The position numbers and the translations under genes are program-made. 64,000 nt of DNA, from positions 310,001-374,000 of the forward strand of contig OZ244903.1 in NCBI GenBank assembly GCA_965221625.1, given 5' to 3'. The notes beneath the pieces are model-generated. The model had not been told where the DNA came from and ran no database searches. It saw only the letters and a program-made list of their open reading frames with translations. Shown here piece by piece: positions 25,520-33,608 of this stretch (positions within the stretch are counted from its first letter, which is position 1; every line of letters starts with the position of its first letter). Origin of the DNA: Bin127 sp965221625. Lineage in GTDB: Bacteria > Chloroflexota > Dehalococcoidia > Lucifugimonadales > Lucifugimonadaceae.

Positions 25520-27961
25520 ATGAGAGTCCCGCTCACATGGTTACGTGAGTTCGTCGACGTGAAGATCGACGTTGTTGAACTCGCGCATCGCCTCACGATG
25601 GCCGGTAACGAAGTCGACTCGATTGAGCGGACTGCACACATTGACAACGTAGTCGTTGGTGAAGTGCTGTCGGTTTCACCGCACCCAAACGCCGACCGAC
25701 TCATGTTGGTGCGTGTCAACGATGGCGAATCCGTACACGAGGTCGTATGCGGTGCGCCGAACGTCGCCCAAGGACAGAAGATCGCATACGCCTCAATCGG
25801 TGCCATGCTATTCGACGCATTCAGCGACGAACCGGGGAAGACGCGACGGCTCCGCAAGTCGAAAATCCGCGGCGTCGAATCATTCGGCATGGTGTGTTCG
25901 GAGCGGGAACTCGGCATCGGTGAAGATCACGACGGCATACTAGTCTTGCCGCCAGAATCCGAACTCGGCACACCGATCGGAGACGTCTTCGGTGAGACGG
26001 TATTGGACATCGAGCTGACACCCAACCGCGCTGACTGCTTAGGAGTTCTCGGTGTCGCCAGGGATGTCGCCGCGCTCACCGGCGAGATACTGCGAGCACC
26101 AGAGCTCGAATACGGTGCCGACGGCCCAGACGTCAACACGTTGGCTACGGTAACCATTGAAGACGCCGACTTGTGCCCGCGATATCTGGGCGCGGTGATT
26201 CAAGACGTCGAGATCGGACCATCACCTCAGTGGTTGCAAGAGCGTCTATTGGCCATGGGTGAACGCCCCATCAACAACGTCGTCGACGCGACCAATCTCG
26301 TGATGTTCGAACTCGGGCAACCGCTACACGCATTCGACTACGACACCGTAACGGACCGTCACGTCATCGTCCGTCGATCGAAACCCGGCGAGAAGATTAC
26401 GACGTTGGACGGCGTCTCTCGGAAACTCGGCAGTGACGTTCTGCTGATTACCGATCCTGAGAAAGCGATTGGGCTCGCGGGCATTATGGGTGGCGAGAAC
26501 TCTGAGATTACGAATGCCACAACAAGCGTCTTCCTCGAATCTGCGAACTTCAACCCGCAGAACAACCGGAAGACGGCCGGTGCACTCGGCATGCGCAGTG
26601 AAGCCACACTCCGATTCGAAAAGGGATTGCGCGCCGGCCTGGCCGATGTAGCTATCCGTCGTTGCCTCCGCATCATCCAAGAAGTCGCCGGCGGGGCCAT
26701 CGCCGAAGGTTTGATCGACGTGTGGCCGGGCAAAGGTAACGAGCAGGCATTCGTCGATCTGAACCGGGAGCGCATCAAACAGGTGATGGGTGTGCTCTAT
26801 CCCGACGAGCAGGTTGAATCCACGCTGGCCTCTCTCGGGTTTCAAGTCTCGCCACAGCCTGAAGGATGGCGCGTTGCAGTGCCTTATTGGCGCTCTGATA
26901 TCGCGATACCGGAGGATCTGATTGAGGAGCTGGCTCGCATCATCGGATACGACGACCTGCCAATGACCCGCCCCTCCGGTGAAGTGCCGCAGTGGGAGCC
27001 GAATAATCCGCACAACCTTCGTCGCCAGATCGTTGATGCGTTGATCGACGTTGGCATGCATCAATCGATGAATTACGTCGCCGTCTCAGAAGAGATTGAG
27101 GAGAAGGCGAATGTCTTCTCGATGGCAGACGGCATGTATCTCGACAATCCCGTTGCCGCCCAACACAGCAAATTGCGCATCTCGCTCCGCCCTCCGATGC
27201 TCGAGACCGCCGCGCGCAACACCCGCACTTGGCGCGGTCCCGTCGCAGTGTTCGAGATTGGCAAGGTTTTCGAGCCGAAAACTCACCTTGATGAACACGA
27301 TCCGCTGCCGCAGGAGTTAGAGCGCGTAACGGGAGTGATGACCGGACCTCGAGATCTGTCCCTTTGGGGTGTGGGTGCCGGCGATGAAAACCTTGACTTC
27401 TTCGACGCAAAAGGTGCGGTCGAACACCTGCTCGACACACTCGGAGTTGAGGCGAACTACATTCCCGCAGAGGACGCTTCCTACGCTCAGAACGCCGCCG
27501 CCCACATCGTGACCAATGATGGCAATCAGACCGTCATCGGATCGGTGGGCGTGGTCAATCCTACGGTTTGGGAGAACTTCAATCCGGTTACCGAGAGCGC
27601 GGTGATGTTCGATCTGGACGTCGACAAGCTGCGTGACGTTGTTAGCACCCATCGCAGAGCCGACAACTACACTCCGTTCCCTCGTTACCCGGATGCTCCT
27701 CGCGATCTTGCACTGTTGGTCGATGCCAGCATCAGAGTCGGCGACGCCGTCCGCATCTGTACTCAAAATCGATTGGTTCGTTCCGCTGAAGTCTTCGACG
27801 TTTACGAGGGCAACGGTATTGAGTCCGGCAAAAAATCGATTGGGATCCGCGTGATCTACCAGTCGGACGCACGCACGCTAACTTCAGAGGAAGTGAACAA
27901 AGCGGAGCAACAGATTATTCGACGGATCGAACGAGAGCTTGGCGCAACGCTTCGCGCCTGA
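25520..27961 (+). CDS. pheT: Phenylalanyl-tRNA synthetase beta subunit
   Basis: This 813-residue subunit carries tRNA recognition and editing. In order it has an EMAP-like tRNA-binding domain (residues about 40-150, PHPNADRLMLVRV), the B1/B5 core, the B3/B4 editing domain, a catalytic-like domain and a C-terminal ferredoxin-fold anticodon-binding domain (FPRYPDAPRDLALLVD onwards). The length is complete. It is 24 bp after pheS and 9 bp before moeA. Confidence 0.97.
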   Translation: MRVPLTWLREFVDVKIDVVELAHRLTMAGNEVDSIERTAHIDNVVVGEVLSVSPHPNADRLMLVRVNDGESVHEVVCGAPNVAQGQKIAYASIGAMLFDAFSDEPGKTRRLRKSKIRGVESFGMVCSERELGIGEDHDGILVLPPESELGTPIGDVFGETVLDIELTPNRADCLGVLGVARDVAALTGEILRAPELEYGADGPDVNTLATVTIEDADLCPRYLGAVIQDVEIGPSPQWLQERLLAMGERPINNVVDATNLVMFELGQPLHAFDYDTVTDRHVIVRRSKPGEKITTLDGVSRKLGSDVLLITDPEKAIGLAGIMGGENSEITNATTSVFLESANFNPQNNRKTAGALGMRSEATLRFEKGLRAGLADVAIRRCLRIIQEVAGGAIAEGLIDVWPGKGNEQAFVDLNRERIKQVMGVLYPDEQVESTLASLGFQVSPQPEGWRVAVPYWRSDIAIPEDLIEELARIIGYDDLPMTRPSGEVPQWEPNNPHNLRRQIVDALIDVGMHQSMNYVAVSEEIEEKANVFSMADGMYLDNPVAAQHSKLRISLRPPMLETAARNTRTWRGPVAVFEIGKVFEPKTHLDEHDPLPQELERVTGVMTGPRDLSLWGVGAGDENLDFFDAKGAVEHLLDTLGVEANYIPAEDASYAQNAAAHIVTNDGNQTVIGSVGVVNPTVWENFNPVTESAVMFDLDVDKLRDVVSTHRRADNYTPFPRYPDAPRDLALLVDASIRVGDAVRICTQNRLVRSAEVFDVYEGNGIESGKKSIGIRVIYQSDARTLTSEEVNKAEQQIIRRIERELGATLRA

Positions 27962-27970
27962 CGCAATACC

Positions 27971-29329
27971 ATGTCGACGCACAGGCATCATAGCCATGAC
28001 CGTCCGCATCGACATCACTACGATGCTGACATGCTGAGCGTTGAGGACGCCCGCGAACACATCCTCTCATACTTTGAACCGCTCCCGGAAGTCGAGATAC
28101 CGCTACTTGACGGCCTAGGACTGATCCTCGCGGAAGACCTGACCGCAGAGTTCGACATTCCTCCGCGAGCCAACTCCGCTATGGATGGCTACGCCGTGCG
28201 TATCGATGACGTCAAGGGAGCTTCCAATTCGAGCTCGGTAATTCTGCCGTTGGATGGCACGATCGCCGCTGGTGATGTGCCCGAACGACCGATCGCGAAG
28301 GGCACGGCCGTGCGAATCATGACCGGTGCACCCGTACCAGAAAATGCGGACGCTGTGGTGGCGTTCGAAGACACCGATGAAGAAGCGCGTCGCAGACACG
28401 GACCGATCACCGAAATCGGCATCCGGCGCGATCCCGAACAATTCGAGAACATCCGACCTGCCGGAGAAGACGTCCGTAAAGGACACACGGTCGTTTCGAA
28501 AGGCAGCGAGATTACCCCCGGAATCATCGGCGTTGCCGCATCGCTGGGGCGCACCACGGTCACCGCGATCCGGAGACCCGTCGTGGCGATTGTTTCGACC
28601 GGCGATGAGATTATCGAACCAGGCGCAGACCTCGAGCCGGGCAAGATCTACAACTCAAACGCCTACAGCGTCGCGGCACTGGCGGAAAAACACGGTGCCG
28701 TAGCCAACATCATCGGAACCGCCAGGGATACCGTCGAATCGCTGGAGCGACTCTTGTCAGATGCCGTTCAATTCGACATGGTGGTTACTTCTGCCGGCGT
28801 TTCGAAGGGAGACTACGACGTCGTAAAGGACGTTCTTTCGAAACGTGGTGAGATCGCACTTTGGTCGGTGCGAATGCGACCGGCTAAACCGCTGGCGTTC
28901 GGTGCCCTCGATACCCCCGAGGGTCGCAAGGTCCCGCATCTGGGCCTGCCCGGTAATCCGGTGAGCGCGATGGTCGCATTCGAGCAATTCGGACGCCCGG
29001 CGATCCGAGTGATGCTCGGAAAAGAGTCGCTGCCGAAACCCACCATCTCTGCTACACTCGACGATCCTGTCCACAACCACGACGGACGCCGAGTCTACGC
29101 CCGCGTTGACGTCTACAGGGACACCGACGGCGAAGTGCGAGCGCGTACGACTGGGACGCAGAGCTCCGGAGCGTTACATTCAATGGCTCACGCACGCGGT
29201 CTCGCGATCTGTCCCGACGACGTCGCCGAAATTCCGGCAGGCTCTCAGATCACCGTTGAGATGCTGGAGTGGCCGGATGACCCGCTTTTCGACGGGTACG
29301 AACCGTCTAGTGCGACCGGCGGACACTAG
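27971..29329 (+). CDS. moeA: Molybdopterin molybdenumtransferase MoeA
   Basis: MoeA inserts molybdate into adenylated molybdopterin, the last step of Moco synthesis. The 452-residue protein has IPPRANSAMDGYAVR, GAPVPENADAVV, the STGDEI loop, SAGVSKGDYD and GLPGNPVSAMVAFEQF. The first 16 residues contain seven His (MSTHRHHSHDRPHRHH), which could bind metal. If translation starts at the ATG at 28031 instead, this tail is absent. It lies 9 bp after pheT, an unusual partner; no other Moco gene is here. Confidence 0.93.
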   Translation: MSTHRHHSHDRPHRHHYDADMLSVEDAREHILSYFEPLPEVEIPLLDGLGLILAEDLTAEFDIPPRANSAMDGYAVRIDDVKGASNSSSVILPLDGTIAAGDVPERPIAKGTAVRIMTGAPVPENADAVVAFEDTDEEARRRHGPITEIGIRRDPEQFENIRPAGEDVRKGHTVVSKGSEITPGIIGVAASLGRTTVTAIRRPVVAIVSTGDEIIEPGADLEPGKIYNSNAYSVAALAEKHGAVANIIGTARDTVESLERLLSDAVQFDMVVTSAGVSKGDYDVVKDVLSKRGEIALWSVRMRPAKPLAFGALDTPEGRKVPHLGLPGNPVSAMVAFEQFGRPAIRVMLGKESLPKPTISATLDDPVHNHDGRRVYARVDVYRDTDGEVRARTTGTQSSGALHSMAHARGLAICPDDVAEIPAGSQITVEMLEWPDDPLFDGYEPSSATGGH

Positions 29330-29459
29330 CGCGACCGCCAGACACGCTTAACGCATCTTCGCATCTCAGCATCGGACAATGCGGGGTGCCCAATCCGACG
29401 CTCAGGCGCGTTCGTGTATTCTCTATTGGAAACTTAGCATCGATAAAGACGAACCCACC

Positions 29460-29921
29460 ATGGCAACCAGAAGCACCGACAAAGGGTATTTCAGCGGAGA
29501 AATCGACGGCTCTACCCTCTACGCGGTAAACGAAGCAGCGTACGAAGAGGCAGGCGAGTCGTACGCGTTCAAGGTAGCGCAGAGATTATGCCGCACCGGC
29601 GAATGTCGGCTTTGCAAGCAACTCCTAACAGAGAATGGGATGGTGCCGAAAAACGTAACACTTCGGAGACTTTACAACGCCGCTTACAGATGCCGGAACA
29701 AATCAGAGACGATCACGCCTGGAATGTCCGTGCTCGAATCCGTGTTTCGTGTCTTGATCACCAACAAGAACGAACCGATGTCACTGTCAGAGATCGTCGG
29801 CAAACTCAACGAAGCTTGGGGTGCCGAATACGTCAGACGCATCGGGTCGATTGCATCGCTAAAACGCATGCTCGACAACCCTAACCAGTATCGGATCGGC
29901 CAATTCAGCGGGAACGAATAG
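29460..29921 (+). CDS. Small Cys-motif / winged-helix-like protein
   Basis: The 153-residue product is not one I recognise by name. Its N-terminal half has C44, C49, C52 and C78 (CRTGECRLC, then YRCRNK), a possible zinc site. The C-terminal half (about 88-150) looks like a winged helix: MSVLESVFRVLITN, MSLSEIVGKLNEAW, then a short wing with NQYRIGQF. This resembles HARE-type HTH domains. The ATG at 29460 is used because the upstream extension is not protein-like. It stands between moeA and the Fe-S membrane protein. A DNA-binding role is inference. Confidence 0.6.
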   Translation: MATRSTDKGYFSGEIDGSTLYAVNEAAYEEAGESYAFKVAQRLCRTGECRLCKQLLTENGMVPKNVTLRRLYNAAYRCRNKSETITPGMSVLESVFRVLITNKNEPMSLSEIVGKLNEAWGAEYVRRIGSIASLKRMLDNPNQYRIGQFSGNE

Positions 29922-29977
29922 TCGTCGGTCACACCGCAACGACGGCCCGAGCACAACAAGCGGATTGGGTTTGAATC

Positions 29978-32086
29978 ATGCTTGAAGTTGCCGGACGAAC
30001 CGACTTCTGGAACATCGGTTATCCGCTATTCGGCTCAATCGTCTACCTCATCGCGCCCATCTCGATCGCCTTCATCGCCTACGGACTGTACCGTCGCATC
30101 CGCTTCTGGCGAACCGGTGCCGAATACGACGAACTTGGATCCCACACGGAGCGCATCCGCGAGTTCCTGCGGATTGGTGCTGTGGGGTTTGGCGGACACG
30201 GCAAGTTCCATCCGCGACGCGAGACTTACGCCACGGTGATGCACTTCGCCATCTTCTGGGGATTCACAATCCTCTTCATTGCAACCGTCGTCGCCGCCAT
30301 CGAATTCAATTTCGAAGAGTATCTGAACCTGACCTTCCCGACGGCGTACTTCCGGGTCCAAGCTGGGTTCATCTGGGACGTGTTCGGCGGCGTCCTCGCA
30401 TTGGTCGGCATCGCCATGGCCTATTGGCGACGCTACGTCATCAAACCCCAGCGCATCAACACGTTCGCAGACGACGCCGTCATCCTCGCATACCTCGTCA
30501 TCCTGCTGCTAACTGGTTTCGCGCTCGAAGGATTGCGCATCGGCGCAACCGAACTCAACCCAGAGTCGCCGCTTTACGATCCTTCGATCGCCATATGGTC
30601 GCCTGTCGGATGGCTGTTTGCGGATGGATTCAATGCCATCGGCGTAACGGTCGAGGACATGATTGCGGCTCACAAGGTACTCTGGTGGGGTCACGCTGCG
30701 ATCTTCGCCACAGGAATCGCGTACGTCGCGATCTCATTCAGCAAACTCTCGCACGTCATCGTATCGGCATTGAACATCTACCTGCGACCTTTGCGCCCGA
30801 GGGGTGCGCTCAAACCGATGGGCGACTTCATGACCCTCGAGTCGTTCGGAGCGTCCGACCTCAAAGACTTGACTTGGCAACAGCTGATCAGTTACGACGC
30901 CTGCACCAACTGCGGACGATGTCAGGACAATTGCCCAGCTTGGGCATCGGGTAAACCGTTATCGCCGCGCAAAGTCATCCAAGATCTGCGCGGATACATG
31001 GAGCAGCGCGCACCAGAGTACATCGGTGCCGCTGCCGTCGCTGAGCCCGTGTCAGGACCATCACGATCGATGGTCAGTGAGGCGGTCGGTGAGGAAGTTC
31101 TCTGGTCGTGCACAACCTGCGCCGCATGTGTCGAAGCCTGCCCCGTCGGCATCTCACATATCGACTCCATCGTCGACATGCGCCGATATCTCATGCTCGA
31201 ACAGGCATCAGCACCGGATACCGCGCTGACCGCACTCCAATCTATGGAGCAACGCGGGCACCCATGGACCGGCACGACGTTGACTCGAGATTCTTGGTAT
31301 GAAGATATGGAGGACGTTCCGACCATTGCCCAGAACCCTAATCCTGAGGTACTGTTCTGGGTCGGATGCACCGGTGCGTTGGTCGAACGCGGTGTCAGCG
31401 TCACCCAAGCCATGGCCTCCGTACTCAAGAAGGCGAACGTCAACTTCGCGGTTCTCGGTGGTCAGGAAACGTGCACCGGAGATCCCGCACGTCGCATGGG
31501 TAATGAGTACCTGTTCCAGATGCTTGCAGAGCAGAACATCACCACCATCAACGGACACGGCATCAAGACGATTCTCACGACCTGTCCTCATTGCTTCAAC
31601 ACGATGCGGAATGAATACGTTCAGGTAGCAGATGCCACCGAGACGACTTGGGACGTTGAGGTTCTCCACTACACGGAGTATGTGGAGCAACTCATCTCAG
31701 ACGGACGACTAACAATGTCGGATGCAGAATCCGCCAATCGTCGCATGACTTACCACGACTCCTGTTATCTCGGACGTCACAACAACATCTACGATCAGCC
31801 GCGCGTCATCGCCGACGCAGTTCCCGGTGTCGATCTACAAGAGATGTCTCAGTGCCGTTCCCGTGGCTTCTGTTGCGGTGCCGGTGGCGGAAGAATGTGG
31901 ATGGAGGAGGGAGATGTTCGAGTAAACCACATCCGTACTGATCACTTCTTGGAGACTGATACTGACACCGTCGCCGTCTCGTGCCCGTTTTGCCTTCAGA
32001 TGTTTGAAGAAGGGATATCAGCCAAAGGTCAGCAAGACGCCAAACAGGCGAAAGATCTGATCGAGATAGTGGACGAAGCGACCTGA
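29978..32086 (+). CDS. HdrD-like Fe-S oxidoreductase with membrane cytochrome-type domain
   Basis: This is a 702-residue fusion. Residues about 15-260 hold five membrane segments like those of the nitrate-reductase gamma/HdrE family, with His residues that could bind heme (MHF at 89, GHA at 239). Two [4Fe-4S] motifs follow: C309/C312/C315/C319 (CTNCGRCQDNCP) and C378/C381/C384/C388 (CTTCAACVEACP). Two CCG cysteine-rich domains end the protein (GCTGALVERG to CPHC; CYLGRHN to CCGAGGGRMWMEE). Such proteins pass electrons between the quinone pool and a soluble partner such as an electron-transfer flavoprotein. No partner gene is adjacent, so the donor is unknown. Confidence 0.87.
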   Translation: MLEVAGRTDFWNIGYPLFGSIVYLIAPISIAFIAYGLYRRIRFWRTGAEYDELGSHTERIREFLRIGAVGFGGHGKFHPRRETYATVMHFAIFWGFTILFIATVVAAIEFNFEEYLNLTFPTAYFRVQAGFIWDVFGGVLALVGIAMAYWRRYVIKPQRINTFADDAVILAYLVILLLTGFALEGLRIGATELNPESPLYDPSIAIWSPVGWLFADGFNAIGVTVEDMIAAHKVLWWGHAAIFATGIAYVAISFSKLSHVIVSALNIYLRPLRPRGALKPMGDFMTLESFGASDLKDLTWQQLISYDACTNCGRCQDNCPAWASGKPLSPRKVIQDLRGYMEQRAPEYIGAAAVAEPVSGPSRSMVSEAVGEEVLWSCTTCAACVEACPVGISHIDSIVDMRRYLMLEQASAPDTALTALQSMEQRGHPWTGTTLTRDSWYEDMEDVPTIAQNPNPEVLFWVGCTGALVERGVSVTQAMASVLKKANVNFAVLGGQETCTGDPARRMGNEYLFQMLAEQNITTINGHGIKTILTTCPHCFNTMRNEYVQVADATETTWDVEVLHYTEYVEQLISDGRLTMSDAESANRRMTYHDSCYLGRHNNIYDQPRVIADAVPGVDLQEMSQCRSRGFCCGAGGGRMWMEEGDVRVNHIRTDHFLETDTDTVAVSCPFCLQMFEEGISAKGQQDAKQAKDLIEIVDEAT

Positions 32087-32113
32087 AGATTATTTCTCGA
32101 TTGATGCCACATT

Positions 32114-32133
32114 TATAGCAAATTTGTGCTATA
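32114..32133. promoter_or_regulatory. Palindromic operator (SOS-box candidate) before imuB
   Basis: TATAGCA-N6-TGCTATA is a perfect 7-bp inverted repeat centred 28 bp before the imuB start. The right arm overlaps a probable -10 hexamer (TATACT, 32130-32135), the position expected for a repressor site. imuB/dnaE2 cassettes are usually LexA-controlled, so this is a candidate LexA box of a type unlike the Gram-negative CTGT-N8-ACAG or Gram-positive GAAC-N4-GTTC boxes. The assignment to LexA is inference. Confidence 0.5.
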
Positions 32134-32151
32134 CTTGATGCAGGTGCAATC

Positions 32152-33357
32152 ATGCTTACTGCCTGCGTCAAAATCTGTAATTTACCACTTCAGTATGAAA
32201 TTCTAAGATCGCCCGATCTTAAGACTAAAACCGTCATCATCTACCACGGCGAGGGCGCACGCCCGGTGGTGTTCGATGCGTCCCCGGTGGCTGGCATCAA
32301 GCCCGGATTGGCACTATCAAAGGCGATCTCAGAGTACCCCGAAGCCACAAACATACGCGCCGACGAGGGTTTCTACCAAAAACAGTGGAAGCAACTCGTC
32401 AACGGGCTACTCAAAGTCGGCGACCGCGTCGAGGACGCCACCCAAGGCGTCGCATTCGTTGCGATTGACGGCCTAACCAAGCTGTATAACGGCAAAGAAC
32501 GCGTTATCGAAGTCATCGCCGAGGTGCCGACAAGTCAGGGATTAGTCGCCCACGTCGGTGCCGCTCCCGGACGCTTCCCCGCATACTGCGCCGCCGTCAG
32601 AGCACAACGCAACGAACCGGTAATTCTCGACAACAATCCGCGCGCTGTCAAACAATTCCTCGCTCCGCTGCCCGTCGATCTGCTGCCTCTAGACGAACGC
32701 GCCATCGAACTACTTCACGACTTCGCTATCGATACCATCGGCGAGCTGGCAGCGCAACCACTCTCCGCGATCCAGGCACAGCTTGGAAATCACGGACGCA
32801 GAGCATGGGACCTAGCAAACGGCATCGACCACTCCGCACTCAACACCATCACGGAAGACCTGCGCATCCATGAAACCTTCCATTTCCCTTGGCCGGCCGC
32901 CAGCATGGACGCACTTTCATTCGGTATCCGAACCCTGTTTGATCGTGCCTTCGACTACGCACAACGGCTCGGAAAGGCTGTCGGAAAGATGCAGGTTAAC
33001 TGTGAGATGTCGGATGCCGAACTCTGGAGCTTCTATCACGCCTTCAAAGAGCCTACTGACTCGTCGATACTCGCACACAGCGTCGTCTTCACCCACGTCG
33101 AAGCACTGGTACAGAGCGACGCGTCACCATTCCGTAATCCCGTCGAAAAGATAAGCGTCGAACTCTCGAGACTCGGTACCGAACGCTCTGAACAGCTAGC
33201 ACTCTGGCGTGAACATGAGCGCGGCGATCTCAATACCGCACTGCGACAGCTGAACGCAAAGATGAACCTATCACCCATCAAAACCGTAGTAGACGTGGAA
33301 CCATGGTCCAGAATCCCCGAACGAAGACAGGCGTTAATAGCAGTTACCAACCACTGA
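32152..33357 (+). CDS. imuB: ImuB-like, catalytically inactive Y-family polymerase homolog
   Basis: The 401-residue protein has the Y-family polymerase arrangement but without the catalytic acids. The N-terminal strand that carries the first Asp in active enzymes reads MLTACVKICNLPL, and the second motif reads VAIDGLTKLYNG where active enzymes have Asp-Glu. Helix-hairpin-helix (FAIDTIGELAAQPLSAIQAQLG) and little-finger regions follow. ImuB proteins act as scaffolds linking DnaE2 to the sliding clamp in damage-induced mutagenesis. It is the first gene of a three-gene cassette behind a palindromic operator. The 3' end overlaps the next gene by 55 bp. No imuA gene is present. Confidence 0.82.
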   Translation: MLTACVKICNLPLQYEILRSPDLKTKTVIIYHGEGARPVVFDASPVAGIKPGLALSKAISEYPEATNIRADEGFYQKQWKQLVNGLLKVGDRVEDATQGVAFVAIDGLTKLYNGKERVIEVIAEVPTSQGLVAHVGAAPGRFPAYCAAVRAQRNEPVILDNNPRAVKQFLAPLPVDLLPLDERAIELLHDFAIDTIGELAAQPLSAIQAQLGNHGRRAWDLANGIDHSALNTITEDLRIHETFHFPWPAASMDALSFGIRTLFDRAFDYAQRLGKAVGKMQVNCEMSDAELWSFYHAFKEPTDSSILAHSVVFTHVEALVQSDASPFRNPVEKISVELSRLGTERSEQLALWREHERGDLNTALRQLNAKMNLSPIKTVVDVEPWSRIPERRQALIAVTNH

Positions 33358-33605
33358 ACATCCCGGAGCGTATCTATGTCAGCATCACATCCGACGGACA
33401 GCCAGCGACGGTTACCCTCACCGCCAAGGGACGCCGACTGACACAAAACGTATCGCAGATCATCGACTTCTGGGAACTCGACGACGAGTGGTGGCGCATC
33501 AGTCCCCTCCGGCGTCGCTACTTCCGGCTTCTGATGGACAACGGACGAACTACGACCGTCTTCAAAGATCTCGGCAACAACGAGTGGTTCCAGCAGGAAT
33601 ACTGA
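33303..33605 (+). CDS. DUF6504-type small protein of the mutagenesis cassette
   Basis: The 100-residue product has a C-terminal segment IIDFWELDDEWWRISPLRRRYFRLLMDNGR followed by FKDLGNNEWFQQEY, the pattern of DUF6504 proteins that travel with imuB and dnaE2. It overlaps the end of imuB by 55 bp in another frame and ends 3 bp before dnaE2, so it is translationally linked to both. Its role is unknown; its placement suggests a structural part of the translesion complex. The start at 33303 is the only ATG; a shorter form is possible. Confidence 0.72.
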   Translation: MVQNPRTKTGVNSSYQPLNIPERIYVSITSDGQPATVTLTAKGRRLTQNVSQIIDFWELDDEWWRISPLRRRYFRLLMDNGRTTTVFKDLGNNEWFQQEY

Positions 33606-33608
33606 GGC

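Noticed and set aside
26324..27064. Long minus-strand frame opposite pheT
   Set aside because: It lies wholly within a conserved gene, has no recognisable domain and reflects codon bias of the coding strand.
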